The notes under the pieces: generated by a model | The model's input: the letters and a program-made list of their open reading frames with translations, nothing else | What the model was told of the DNA's origin: nothing | Databases searched by the model: none | Shown: positions 38,201 through 50,504 of the stretch, piece by piece | Numbering within the stretch: the first letter of the stretch is position 1 | How the letters are laid out: the number at the start of each line of letters is the position of its first letter | Program-made: the position numbers and the translations under genes | NCBI GenBank assembly: GCA_944474755.1 | Contig: OX104114.1 | Coordinates: forward strand, 45,635,070 to 45,699,069 | Direction: 5' to 3' | DNA: 64,000 bases | Origin: Limnoperna fortunei | Lineage: Eukaryota; Mollusca; Bivalvia; Mytilida; Modiolidae

Positions 38201-41200
38201 TTAATAACTTCTGGATTTCTTGGCGATTACAAAAATCTGAGTTCAAGTGTGTTCAAGATTGGTGGGATCGGGGAAAATACAAAATAAAAGAACTTTCGCA
38301 AGAATTTTCTGTTAAAAAGAGTTATGATTTTAAACGTAAATTTGATAGTTTGCAATACGATATTGAGTTATTAAAATTAAATATTGCAACAAATCCTGAT
38401 CTCAATGCCATTTTAATTGAGAAGAAGCAACAGTTGTCTGAACTTGAACGAATCCAGACCCGTGGTGCTTGGGTTCGTTCAAGATTCAAATATATTAATG
38501 ATTCAGATAAACCTACAAAATATTTTTTTGACCTTGAAAAGAAACGTGGTACTAAGAAACTATTATCCCATTTAACCTTGCCTGATGGCAGTATAACTGA
38601 TTCTGATCAGGAAATAAAAACCCTTGCCCGAAATTTTTACTCAGACTTATATAGCCCCGATCCTGTAGATCAAGGCTGTCAAAATGAGATTTTGAAAGAC
38701 CTTCCTACATTAAATGAAACACAAAAACAAACATTAGATAGTGTTATAAGTTATGATGAATTGTCCTCTGCCGTTTTAAAAATGAATAACAATAAGTCCC
38801 CTGGTATTGATGGGCTGCCTAGTGAATTTTACAAAACATTTTGGAACATCGTTGGGAAAGATATGCACGAAGTTTTTGTTACTTCGATTGAGGAAAACAG
38901 ACTTCCACTTTCGTGCAGAAGAGCCGTTCTGACGATGATTCCGAAGAAAGGTGACAGTAGTTTGTTGAAAAACTGGAGACCAGTGTCTCTTCTCTGTTGT
39001 GATTATAAAATATTAACGAGAGCTTTTTCTCTAAGACTTCGTACCGTTTTACCCGATATATTACATATCGATCAAAGTTATTGTGTACCCGGTCGTCATA
39101 TCAGTGACAATATTCGTTTTATTTCTGACGCTACTTGTTATGCTAATCAGGAAAATATCCCCCTTGCTATTGTTTCCCTTGACCAAGAGAAAGCTTTTGA
39201 TCGTGTTCATCATGGCTATTTGATGAAGACATTAGAAGCTTTCGGTTTTGGCGATTATTTCATTTCCTGTATAAAAACTATTTATACAGATGTACATAGT
39301 TTACTGAAAATTAATAATTCGTTATCTTCCCCTTTTCAATTTAAGAGAGGTATAAGACAAGGATGTTCCTTGTCTGGTCAATTATATGCTATCTGCCTTG
39401 AACCTCTTTTGCATAAATTAAGGTCAAAAGATGGTCTTTCAGGCCTTGAACTTCCATTATCTGATGGTAAGAAAAGTTGTTTATCTGCATATGCAGATGA
39501 TTTGGATACTCTGTTAACACAGGACTCTGATTTTGATAGGTTGTCTTTCTGGTTAGATATATACCAGAAAGCTTCCAATTCAAAAATTAATTTACAAAAG
39601 TCAGAAGGTTTGTGGATGGGAAGTTGGAAAAATAGAAATGATTGTCCGCTTGGTTTCAAGTGGAATAATAAAGGTTTAAAGGTTTTGGGTACTTTTGTAG
39701 GAAACAATAGGGATTTTTATAAACAAAACTGGGAAGGGATGGAAGAGGATATTACTGTCAAACTTGACAGGTGGAAACCATTTGCTCGTGGTTTGTCACT
39801 TAGAGGACGAACGCTTGTAATTAATTTACTCTCCGCATCAAAATTGTGGCATCGATTAAATTCAGTGGCCGTGCCCGATGAAATTATAAATGCCATTCAA
39901 AATAAATTTGTTGACTTTTTATGGCAAGGAAAACATTGGGTTTCAAAAGAAATGTTATATCTTCCCGTATGTACTGGAGGACAGGGTCTAGTTCATATTT
40001 TGTCTAGAATTCGTGATTTTCGAATTCAATTTATGTATAGATTTTTGACATTAATGAATGGTGAAGATGTTCACCCTTGTTACTATTTTTGTAAATATTT
40101 TTTGTCTACTGTTTCTAATTTGAATTATGATGTTCAATTGTTATTTCTTGATGGGGATTTTCAATACACTAACATTCCAAGCTTTTATCAAGATTTAATA
40201 AAAGCCTGGAAATATTTTGAATCATCTAGAATAAAAATAGATGATACCTCAGTTGCAGACATTTTAGAAGAACCTTTGTTCTTTAATCCTTTATTAATTA
40301 ACACTAAAACTGATGAACCTTTTTATTTTGAAAATTTTGTAATTGCCGGTATAACCAAAGTTAAAGATCTTTTTGATACTAGTCTAAAAAGAAAATTTAC
40401 TGCAGTAGATCTTGTTGGAATTTTAAGCACTCGTTCTGAACGCTGTATCCAAAAACATCTGGATTTATTATGGTCGTCTTTTCCTCCGGAGTGGAGTATA
40501 TTGATTGACCGTTTTCTACATAATGATATTGATGTTGGTTTTGTTCACCAATATATTTTTAAAGTAAATATTGACAATGCACCTGAATTAAGTAAGGGTG
40601 TTGTTCTGGATAAATGTCCCAACAAAATGATTTATTTGTTATCTGTTGTTCAGAATTTTAATTGTTCCCGTACCAAAAAGTTACTGTCCCCTTGGAATAA
40701 TATTTTAAAATCAAATGTTCCCCTTAATGTTATATATAGTCATGTTTATGAATATCCTCATAGCATGCATGAAGGTGACCTTAACTGGAGAATCCTTCAT
40801 GGTGCTATTGCAACCGGTAAATTTTACTTTAAATCTGGTTATCAGCAGTCGGATGTTTGTCCCTCTTGTGGTTTGCAGGAGGACTTATACCACATTTTTG
40901 TTTCCTGTCCACGTTTACAAATTTTATTAAGCCATGTTAAAAATATGTTGCGTAAATTAATTATAAATGATCTAGGTTCAATAGACTCTTTTATATTTGG
41001 ACCTTCTACCATAAGCACTGACCATACGCCACCTCAGGTCAGTGCAAATCGATCACCTCCAGCTGTCCACACGCCACCATCGGACAGCTGTCCAGTTAGG
41101 AGATCGATTCCAGCTGATCCACCGCCACCTAGGATCAGCTGTCCAGATACACCAGCCGGCCGCACGTCATCCACGACCGGCTGTCCTGAGACGGTGATGG

Positions 41201-44200
41201 AACCTGTGTTAATGGAGGATGGTGCAGTCGTGTTGGGAGAAGGTACCAGCACGCACCGATGGACGAAGACCCAGAGGATCCCAAGACGGCTCTACCTATG
41301 GATTGCCAACCAGGCGAAGATGGCCACCTACGTGACCCTGCAGCACCTGAGGACCGGAGGCGGACAGACAGACCCACTCCAGGAATTCAGGTCGCGCATC
41401 CGCGCCCGGTTGGCAATTGAATTTGCCTATTGTAAGTTTATAAATAATGTTCATTCTTTTTCAGATTTTTGGTGTTTTAATAATGTATTGTGTTTTATTT
41501 CTAATGACAAGCTTTTTGTGAATATTTAATGGTAAGGTAATTGTATTTTTGATTTTTATTTTTCTTGTCTTGTTTATATATTGTAAACCGCGATGTGTTA
41601 AAAGTTAAAACATGGACTGGCGTGTACCAGTCCATGTTGACTTTGATCATTATGACAAAGTCTTTTATAGGTGTCTTTAGGTTCAATGTTAGGTAGGTAA
41701 TAAATTAATTGTTAAAGTTTAAATTGGCTTGAATCAGTTTAAACTGACTTTGCTCACTAGGACAAAGTCTTTTAAAATTTGTGTCATACTTTCATATACT
41801 TTTGGGTTTAAAGTTAACTAATTTATATGTATATTCAAAATTGTTAATGTAGCTTGTCAAAATAATGTATTGTTAGGTTTATATTTTATGTAACTTGAAT
41901 TTTTGATACCTTGTAATACTGTGATTTATTGTTTTATTTAATAAAGGTATTGAAAATTCAATTCTTCTTCTTCTTCTTCTTCTTCTTCTTGAAGGGATAG
42001 GACGTGTTTTTCGGAGCTCCGCTCAAAGCATTTATTTATTGGTTATTTTGTATTGTGGTTCGTAAATATTTGTATTGTTGTGTTCAGAAGAAGAAGCTCT
42101 TTCATTTTGTGGGGTGTTTTTCGTATTTATATCTCGGATTGCCGAGATTTTTGGTGGATTGTATTTTTGTTTACTGGTTTATTTTTTGTTCAAAGATGGC
42201 GTCGCCTTCGTTTTCCAGTGTGGTCATGGGTAAATCTACTCAGTTGTCGACTGTAGTTGCCTCAGGCAATACTTTGTCAAGATTTAATAAAAGCCTGGAA
42301 ATATTTTGAATCGTCTAGAATAAAAATAGATGACATCTCAGTTGCAGACATTTTAGAAGAACCTTTGTTTTTTAACCCTTTATTAGTTAACCCTAAAACT
42401 GATGAACCTTTTTATTTTGAAAATTTTGTAATTGCCTGTATGACCAAAGTTAAAGATCTTTTTGATACTAGTTTGAAAAGAAAATTAACTGCAGCAGATC
42501 TTGTTGGCATATTAAGCATTCGTTCTGAACGCTGTATCCAACAACATCTTGATTTACTATGGTCGTCTTTTCCTCCGGAGTGGACTATATTGATTGACCG
42601 TTTTTTAAATAATGATATTGATGTTGGTGTTGTTCACCAATACATTTTTAAATTAGACGTTGACAATGCGCCTGAATTAAGTAAGGGCGTTGTTCTAGAT
42701 AAATGTCCCAAAAAAGTGATTTATTTGTTATCTGTTGTTCAAAATTTTAATAATTGCCATACTAAAAAGTTAATGTCCCCTTGGTGTAATATTTTACAAT
42801 TAAATATTCCCCCTAATGTCATATATAGTCATGTTTATGAATATCCTCATAGCATGCATGAAGGTGACCTTAATTGGAGAATCCTTCATGGTGCTATTTC
42901 AACCGGTAAATTTTTCTGTAAAGCTGGTTATCAGCAGTCGGATGCTTGTCCCTCTTGTGATTTGCAAGAGGACTTGTATCATATTTTTGTTTCCTGTCCA
43001 CGTTTACAAGGTCTTTTAAGTTATGTTCAAAATATTTTATTCAATTTAATTCCAAATGATGTTAGTTCGAAAGACTCTTTAATATTTGGACCATTTACTT
43101 TTTCTAGCACTGACCAAACGCCACCTAAGGTCAGTGCAAATCGATCTCCTCCAGCTGTCCACACGCCATCCTCGGACAGCTGTCCAGTAAGGAGATCGAG
43201 TCCAGCTGATCCACCGCTACCTGGGATCAACTGTCCAGTATTTCCAGTATCAGCCGACCACACGTCATCCAGGGTCGGCTGTCCAGAGACTACCAGACAA
43301 CCAATGATGAAGGACGGAACAGTCGTGTTGGGAGAATGTACCAACACGCAACGATGGACCAAGCGGTACAGGATCCCAAGACGACTGTTCCAGTGGATTG
43401 CCACCCAGGCGAAGATGGCCACATACGTCACCTTGCAGCACCTGAGGACCGGAGGAGGACAGACGAACCCACTCGTGGAATTCAGGTCGCGCATCCGCGC
43501 CCGGTTGGCAATCGAATTTGCCTATTGTAAGTTTGTTAATAATGTTGATTTCTTTTCAGATTTTTGGTGTTTTGATAATGTATTGTGTTTCATTTCAAAT
43601 GACAAGCTTATTGTAAATATTTAATGGTAAGTTGATTATATATGTATTTATTTTTTTCCTGCTTATATATATTGTAAACCGCGATGAGTTAAAGGTCAAA
43701 ACATGGACTGGCGTGTACCAGTCCATGTTGACTTTGATCATTATGACAAAGTCTTTTATAGGTTTCTTTAATTTTAAACTGTAGGTAGGTTATAAAGGTA
43801 AACGTTAAGGTTTAAACTGACTTGTTTCAGTTTAAACCGACTTTGATCGTTTGGACAAAGTCTTTAATTATTTTATGTCGTATCTTTATATATTTTTGGA
43901 TTTAAAGTTAATATATTTATATGTATTTTCAAAATTGTTAAATAGCTTGTCATAATAATGTATTTGTTAGGTATATATTTTATGTTACTTGAATTTTTGA
44001 TACCTTGTAATACTGTGATATATTGTTTTATTTAATAAAGGGTATTGAAAATTAAAAAATCTTCTTCTTCTTCTTCTTCTTCTTCTTCTTGAAGGGATAG
44101 GACGTGTTTTTCGGAGCTCCGCTCAAATCATTTATTTATTGGTTATTTTGTATTGTGGTTCGTAAATATTTGTATTGTTGTGTTCAGAAGAAGAAGCTCT

Positions 44201-47200
44201 TTCATTTTGTGGGGTGTTTTTCGTATTTATATCTCGGATTGCCGAGATTTTTTGTGGATTGTATTTTTGTTTACTGGTTTATTTTTTGTTCAAAGATGGC
44301 GTCGCCTTCGTTTTCCAGTGTGGTCATGGGTAAATCTACTCAGTTGTCGACTGTAGTTGCCTCAGGCAATACTTTGTCAAGTAATACGGACAATAGAGAT
44401 CTTAATTTAATTAAGAGGACAATGCCAAACAAGGTAGGTGTAAAATCCGTGCCCCAGGCTAATGGTAGTAATCTTGTTAATTCGCGTGGAGAAAGTTCAA
44501 GATTAAAAAGTTCACTTTTGTCAACCGGAAATAATGTAGAGTCTGTTCGAGAAAATGTAGGATCTGAACAGAGCGACGACATGCCGTCATTTGGGCATAA
44601 ACCGTTCGGGTTCGTTTCAAGGAAACATGGCGTAAAGTTAACCAACATACAGTCAATTTCTATTGAGCAATATGTTGTTGCTATTGCTACTGTTGTAAAG
44701 CCTGAAAATATAGTTGCTGCCTCTCGTATGAGGTCCGGGGTTGTAGTATTTCTATCCAACCTTGAAGATGTAGAACTCTTGTGTTCTAATGGCCTAAGTA
44801 TAGGTGATGAATTTATTGATGTTCAATGTTTAGTAAAAATCCCCAAGAAAGTAACTTTGTCTAACTGCCCCCCTTTTATTCCGAATGACTTATTGGAAGA
44901 TGAATTGATGCGCTATGGCCGCATCATTTCCGATATTAAACCTATTGCACTAGGCATTAAAATACCGGCATTAAAACATGTAAAGTCATTCAGAAGACAA
45001 GTTTCACTTATTCCCCACCCTAGTGTTGTATTACCAGAATATTTTGATATGTTTTATCAAAGACAAAACTACAGAATATTTCTTAATGATGATGTTGTCT
45101 GCTTTAAATGTAAGCATACTGGACACATTCAGAGCAGATGTCCAGAGAATAAACTTTCAGATAATAATAAGTCAGAGTCAAATAAAAATGTACCATTTAC
45201 AGCTGAACCAGTTCCGCCAACTGGGACAGTGGGGCAGTCTGTTACTTCAGACTCTGCGGACCGTGATTCTGCCTTCAACACCCCTGCTAATGTAAATACT
45301 ATGAAAGAATCTGAGAAATCTATTGTTTCCAGTGACATTGTTGTTGTTCACACCCCTGCTGAAAAACTGGAGACTGTTAAATCTGCAGTTAAACGAAAAG
45401 CAGCCGACAATAATGATTCAGTTATAAGTATCAAAACCCCCACAACTGATAAAACTTCAGATGTATCTGATCAAGGTAATACAAGTATTTGGGATATGCC
45501 TCCTTCATCCCCTTGTATTCTTAACACCAATGAAGACGAGGATGTAGACATTGAGTCTATATCCTCTGATTTATCGGAACAAAATTTATCACAAATCTTA
45601 GTGGATACAGAACAAAAATTATCCACCGAAGAGCTGGATAGACTTCTTGTGGAGCTTAAGAGCAACAAAAAACCAGTTGAAAAATGCTTAGAATATACCA
45701 CCAACTTGAGACAATTATGTCAAGATTTTATTGACCGTCGACGAAACCCCGAGTCCTCCTCACAGCTGAAAGCCCGTTTAAATAAGTTGATAAAAAAATA
45801 AAAAACCTACCTGAAAACTCATGCTTAGAGATAAACTATATCTAAGTCAATATGAATTGTCCACTTAATTATGCATTTTTGTTCTGTATTTTTATTACAA
45901 TTACAATTGTAATGTCCGGTTTTTCGTTAGTTTCCTTGAACACTCAAGGTTGTCGTGACTCTTTTAAAAGATATTTTATATTAGATTCTTTGAAATCTAA
46001 ATTAAATGCAGACATAGTTTTTCTTCAAGATACACATACCATTCCTTCTGATGAAGGTATATGGAAAATGATATGGAGAGGAGAAATAGTGTTCTCTCAT
46101 CTCTCAACTATTTCTGCTGGATTAGCGATATGTTTTTCAAATAATTTAGAATATACTATTCTAGATCATAAAGTTATATTACCCGGTCGCATTTTACATG
46201 CTACTATCAAATTACAGGAGGAAACTGTTTATTTGTTGAATGTCTATTCCCCCACCTGTCCCAAAGAAAAACTTGACTTTTTGAAATGTTTAAAACACCA
46301 TTTGAATCAACTTGATTCTTCCATTCCAATATTTCTTGGAGGTGATTTTAATTGTACTACTAATTCTTCCTTAGATAGGACAGGAGATACTGAACCCCAT
46401 CCCCATTCTTGTAATGAATTTAAATCTATTGTTAAACGTTTCAAATTTATTGATACGTTTCGCAATATTCATCCGTACGATAGAATATATTCCTGGTCGA
46501 GAAATGACGGTGTCGCCGCGAGACTCGATCGAATTTATATATCTAAACATTATAGTCAGTTTATTCGATCTTCAGAAATAAAACAATGTTCATATTCTGA
46601 TCATGATTACGTTCGTATTTATTTTAAAGAAATACCAAGTAAACATAAGAGTGCTTACTGGTGTTTAAATACATCTCTTTTAGATGATAAATTGTATGTT
46701 GACATGGTAAATAGTTTTTGGCTTTCCTGGCGATTACAGAAATCTGAATTTAAGTGTATTCAAGATTGGTGGGATCGTGGGAAATACAAAATAAAGGAAC
46801 TTTCGCAAGAATTTTCTATTAAAAAGAATTATGATTTTAAACGTAAATTTGATAGTTTGCAGTGCGATATTCAATTATTAAAATCAAATATTTCCGCAAA
46901 CCCTGATCTCAATACCATTTTAATTGAGAAGCAGCAACAGTTATCTGAACTTGAACGAATCCAGGCACGTGGTGCTTGGGTTCGTTCAAGATTCAAATAT
47001 GTTAATGATTCAGATAAACCTACAAAATACTTTTTTGACCTTGAAAAGAAACGTGGTACAAAAAAACTATTATCCCATTTAACCTTGCCTGATGGTAGTA
47101 TAACCGATTCAGATCAGGAAATAAAAACCCTTGCCAGAAATTTTTACTCCGACTTATATAGCCCCGATCCTGTTGATGAAAGTTGTCAAAATGAAATTCT

Positions 47201-50200
47201 GAAAGACCTCCCTACAATAAGTGAAACCCAAAAACAAACATTAGATAATGTTATAAGTTATGATGAATTGTCCTCTGCTGTTTTAAAAATGAATAATAAT
47301 AAGTCCCCTGGTATTGATGGGTTGCCTAGTGAATTTTACAAAACATTTTGGAACATCGTTGGTAAGGATATGCACGAAGTTTTTGTTTCTTCTATTGAAG
47401 AAAACAGACTTCCACTTTCGTGCAGAAGAGCCGTTCTGACGATGATTCCAAAGAAAGGTGACAGTAGTTTGTTGAAAAACTGGAGACCTGTGTCTCTTCT
47501 CTGTTGCGACTATAAAATATTAACGAGAGCTTTCTCGCTAAGACTCCGTACCGTTCTACCCGATATATTAAATATCGATCAAAGTTATTGTGTTCCCGGT
47601 CGTCATATAAGTGATAATATTCGTTTTATTTCTGATGCTACGTGTTATGCTAATCAGGAAAATATCCCACTTGCTATTGTTTCCCTTGACCAAGAGAAGG
47701 CTTTTGATCGTGTTCATCATGGTTATTTGATGAAGACATTAGAAGCTTTCGGTTTTGGAGATTATTTTATATCCTGTATAAAAACTATTTATACAGATGT
47801 ACATAGTTTACTTAAAATTAATAACTCGTTATCGTCCCCTTTTCAATTTAAAAGAGGTATAAGACAAGGATGTTCCTTGTCTGGTCAATTATATGCCATA
47901 TGCCTTGAACCTCTTTTACACAAACTAAGGTCAAAGGACGGCTTATCAGGTCTTGAACTACCATTATCTGATGGTAAGAAAAGTTGTTTATCTGCTTATG
48001 CAGATGATTTGGATACTCTTTTAACGCAGGACTCTGATTTTGATAGGTTGTCTTTCTGGTTAGATATATACCAGAAAGCTTCCAATTCAAAAATTAATTT
48101 ACAAAAGTCCGAAGGTTTGTGGGTGGGAAGTTGGAAAAACAGAAATGATTGTCCGCTTGGTCTCAAGTGGAATAATAAAGGTCTTAAAGTTTTGGGCACT
48201 TTTGTTGGAAACAATAGAGATTTTTATAAACAAAATTGGGAAGGGATGGAGGAGGATATTACTGTCAAACTAAACAGGTGGAAACCATTTGCTCGTGGTT
48301 TGTCACTTAGAGGACGAACGCTTGTAATTAATTTACTTTCCGCGTCAAAATTGTGGCATCGATTAAATTCTGTGGCCGTGCCCGATGAAATTATTAGTGC
48401 CATTCAAAATAAATTTGTTGATTTTTTATGGCAAGGAAAACATTGGGTTTCCAAAGAAATGTTATATCTTCCTGTATGTACTGGAGGACAGGGTTTGGTT
48501 CATATTTTGTCTAGAATTCGTGATTTTCGAATTCAGTTTATGTACAGATTTTTGACATTAATGAATGGTGAAGAAGTTCATCCTTGTTACTATTTTTGTA
48601 AATATTTTTTGTCTACTGTTTCTAATTTGAATTATGATGTTCAGTTGTTATTACTTGATGGGGATTTTCAATATACTAACATCCCAAGCTTTTATCAAGA
48701 TTTAATAAAAGCCTGGAAATATTTTGAATCGTCTAGAATAAAAATAGATGACATCTCAGTTGCAGACATTTTAGAAGAACCTTTGTTTTTTAACCCTTTA
48801 TTAGTTAACCCTAAAACTGATGAACCTTTTTATTTTGAAAATTTTGTAATTGCCTGTATGACCAAAGTTAAAGATCTTTTTGATACTAGTTTGAAAAGAA
48901 AATTAACTGCAGCAGATCTTGTTGGCATATTAAGCATTCGTTCTGAACGCTGTATCCAACAACATCTTGATTTACTATGGTCGTCTTTTCCTCCGGAGTG
49001 GACTATATTGATTGACCGTTTTTTAAATAATGATATTGATGTTGGTGTTGTTCACCAATACATTTTTAAATTAGACGTTGACAATGCGCCTGAATTAAGT
49101 AAGGGCGTTGTTCTAGATAAATGTCCCAAAAAAGTGATTTATTTGTTATCTGTTGTTCAAAATTTTAATAATTGCCATACTAAAAAGTTAATGTCCCCTT
49201 GGTGTAATATTTTACAATTAAATATTCCCCCTAATGTCATATATAGTCATGTTTATGAATATCCTCATAGCATGCATGAAGGTGACCTTAATTGGAGAAT
49301 CCTTCATGGTGCTATTTCAACCGGTAAATTTTTCTGTAAAGCTGGTTATCAGCAGTCGGATGCTTGTCCCTCTTGTGATTTGCAAGAGGACTTGTATCAT
49401 ATTTTTGTTTCCTGTCCACGTTTACCAGGTCTTTTAAGTTATGTTCAAAATATTTTATTCAATTTAATTCCAAATGATGTTAGTTCGAAAGACTCTTTAA
49501 TATTTGGACCATTTACTTTTTCTAGCACTGACCAAACGCCACCTAAGGTCAGTGCAAATCGATCTCCTCCAGCTGTCCACACGCCATCCTCGGACAGCTG
49601 TCCAGTAAGGAGATCGAGTCCAGCTGATCCACCGCCACCTGGGATCAGCTGTCCAGTATTTCCAGTATCAGCCGACCACACGTCATCCAGGGTCGGCTGT
49701 CCAGAGACTACCAGACAACCAATGATGAAGGACGGAACAGTCGTGTTGGGAGAATGTACCAACACGCAACGATGGACCAAGCGGTACAGGATCCCAAGAC
49801 GACTGTTCCAGTGGATTGCCACCCAGGCGAAGATGGCCACATACGTCACCTTGCAGCACCTGAGGACCGGAGGAGGACAGACGAACCCACTCGTGGAATT
49901 CAGGTCGCGCATCCGCGCCCGGTTGGCAATCGAATTTGCCTATTGTAAGTTTGTTAATAATGTTGATTTCTTTTCAGATTTTTGGTGTTTTGATAATGTA
50001 TTGTGTTTCATTTCAAATGACAAGCTTATTGTAAATATTTAATGGTAAGTTGATTATATATGTATTTATTTTTTTCCTGCTTATATATATTGTAAACCGC
50101 GATGAGTTAAAGGTCAAAACATGGACTGGCGTGTACCAGTCCATGTTGACTTTGATCATTATGACAAAGTCTTTTATAGGTTTCTTTAATTTTAAACTGT

Positions 50201-50473
50201 AGGTAGGTTATAAAGGTAAACGTTAAGGTTTAAACTGACTTGTTTCAGTTTAAACCGACTTTGATCGTTTGGACAAAGTCTTTAATTATTTTATGTCGTA
50301 TCTTTATATATTTTTGGATTTAAAGTTAATATATTTATATGTATTTTCAAAATTGTTAAATAGCTTGTCATAATAATGTATTTGTTAGGATTATATTTTA
50401 TGTTACTTGAATTTTTGATACCTTGTAATACTGTGATTTATTGTTTTATTTAATAAAGGGTATTGAAAATTCA

Positions 50474-50504
<31 letters not shown>

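Larger units (their letters stand above)
35576..41960 (+). mobile_element. Tx1-like non-LTR retrotransposon, copy 1 (full length, ORF2 interrupted)
   Basis: About 6.4 kb from gaagggatagg to the AATAAA-containing 3' end (attgaaaattcaa), bounded by (TTC)n on both sides. It has two ORFs: a gag-like ORF1 with a zinc knuckle and an APE endonuclease/reverse transcriptase ORF2. There is no poly(A) tail; the 3' end runs directly into TTC units, as expected for a microsatellite-targeting LINE. Tx1-clade families that insert into microsatellites have been reported; membership in a named family is not established here. Confidence 0.92.
44091..50474 (+). mobile_element. Tx1-like non-LTR retrotransposon, copy 3 (best preserved)
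   Basis: Full-length 6.4-kb copy with the same 5' and 3' ends as copy 1, flanked by TTC units. ORF2 is uninterrupted and ORF1 loses only its last nine residues, so this is the copy most likely to have been active recently. The 5' untranslated part is about 205 bp; the 3' untranslated part about 430 bp with two hairpin pairs and AATAAA near the end. Confidence 0.93.

Noticed and set aside
42004..42309. Fusion protein from LINE copy 2
   Set aside because: The deletion joins ORF1 and ORF2 out of frame; translation from the ORF1 ATG ends at 42309.
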